This document shows, one piece after another, positions 28,261 through 28,420 of a stretch of 28,420 bases of DNA. Within the stretch, counting starts at the first letter, position 1. Every line of letters begins with the position of its first letter. Position numbers and translations under genes: made by a program. Location: contig BFEA01000009.1 in assembly GCA_003427395.1 (NCBI GenBank), positions 5,589,155-5,617,574 on the forward strand. Direction: 5' to 3'. The stretch comes from Chara braunii. Its lineage: Eukaryota > Streptophyta > Charophyceae > Charales > Characeae. The notes beneath the pieces were generated by a model. That model searched no databases. It worked only from the letters and a program-made list of their open reading frames with translations, and had not been told where the DNA came from.

Positions 28261-28420
28261 AACTACGGCGCAGTCAGGGTTACAGTTTGTAATTGCATCT
28301 CAAACTTCGTTTTAGCAGTTTAGTCAGGCCCCGAGTTTCAAATGCAGTTGAAACTCCGGGTGGCGTTTTCTAGCAGATCAGTCAGGCATATGGCCGTTTT
28401 TTTTTTTTTTTCTTTCGGTC
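28261..28420. mobile_element. AACTA..GGCGCAGTC family member, right end outside window
   Basis: AACTACGGCGCAGTCAGGGT and TACAGTTTGTAATTGCATCTC match the left terminal repeat at 20141. Inside is a near-perfect palindrome GAGTTTCAAATGCAGTTG with AAACTC (28333-28356). The window ends before a right terminal repeat appears. Confidence 0.45.

Overview
The window looks like repeat-dominated nuclear DNA from a plant-lineage eukaryote. Evidence: a plant-type Helitron Rep relic, Ty3/Gypsy, LINE and unusual RT relics, many TG, GA and CAAT microsatellites, a TATA-box promoter, a Kozak-like start, and no bacterial-style gene packing. The acidic E/S/P-rich protein following a Gypsy integrase end and the general repeat style remind me of charophyte algae such as Chara. 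That is an impression from memory, not a search result. The assembly is draft quality: a 51-N gap inside a GA tract, three lone Ns, a 78-G homopolymer, and an intact Nextera mate-pair junction adapter inside a gene.

Layout. 1-2290: AT-rich DNA with clusters of one short GC word and its reverse complement (GTTCGG, ATCCGG), a 160 bp palindrome, a tandem duplication and the first TG/hairpin/CAAT composite. 2291-3243: decayed reverse transcriptase of unusual motif type. 3430-5815: hairpin-rich tandem repeats, a GAACATGTTC cluster, minisatellites and GTAC-word clusters around long T tracts. 5835-6760: Helitron Rep relic in one frame with several stops. 8117-10200: higher-order tandem repeat of about 835 bp built from three kinds of related monomer. 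12290-12812: tandem TG/hairpin/CAAT composites carrying solo arms of a foldback found again at 27.4-28.0 kb. 13180-15499: GC-rich 3' end of a Ty3/Gypsy element, an integrase C-terminus followed by three accessory reading frames linked by ATGA stop/start overlaps. 15948-17567: two copies of a roughly 525 bp foldback element. 18359-18991: a nearly open frame of unknown identity. 19266-20029 (minus): LINE RT relic, with a tRNA-like SINE head and a short terminal-inverted-repeat element beside it. 21478-21648: a CGTAC-word cluster plus a hairpin nearly matching the one at 870-906. 24590-25416 (minus): the best host-gene candidate, a small membrane protein perhaps related to PGG-domain proteins, broken only by the adapter. 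25978-28420: a polypurine tract, more TG/CAAT composites and tandem foldbacks with arms of about 60 bp.

No rRNA, intact tRNA gene, CRISPR array or bacterial operon is present. Apart from the minus-strand membrane protein, and possibly the last frame of the Gypsy element, every recognisable coding region is decayed. The most promising novelties are the post-integrase reading-frame chain, the word-cluster plus hairpin modules, and the TG/hairpin/CAAT composite family.
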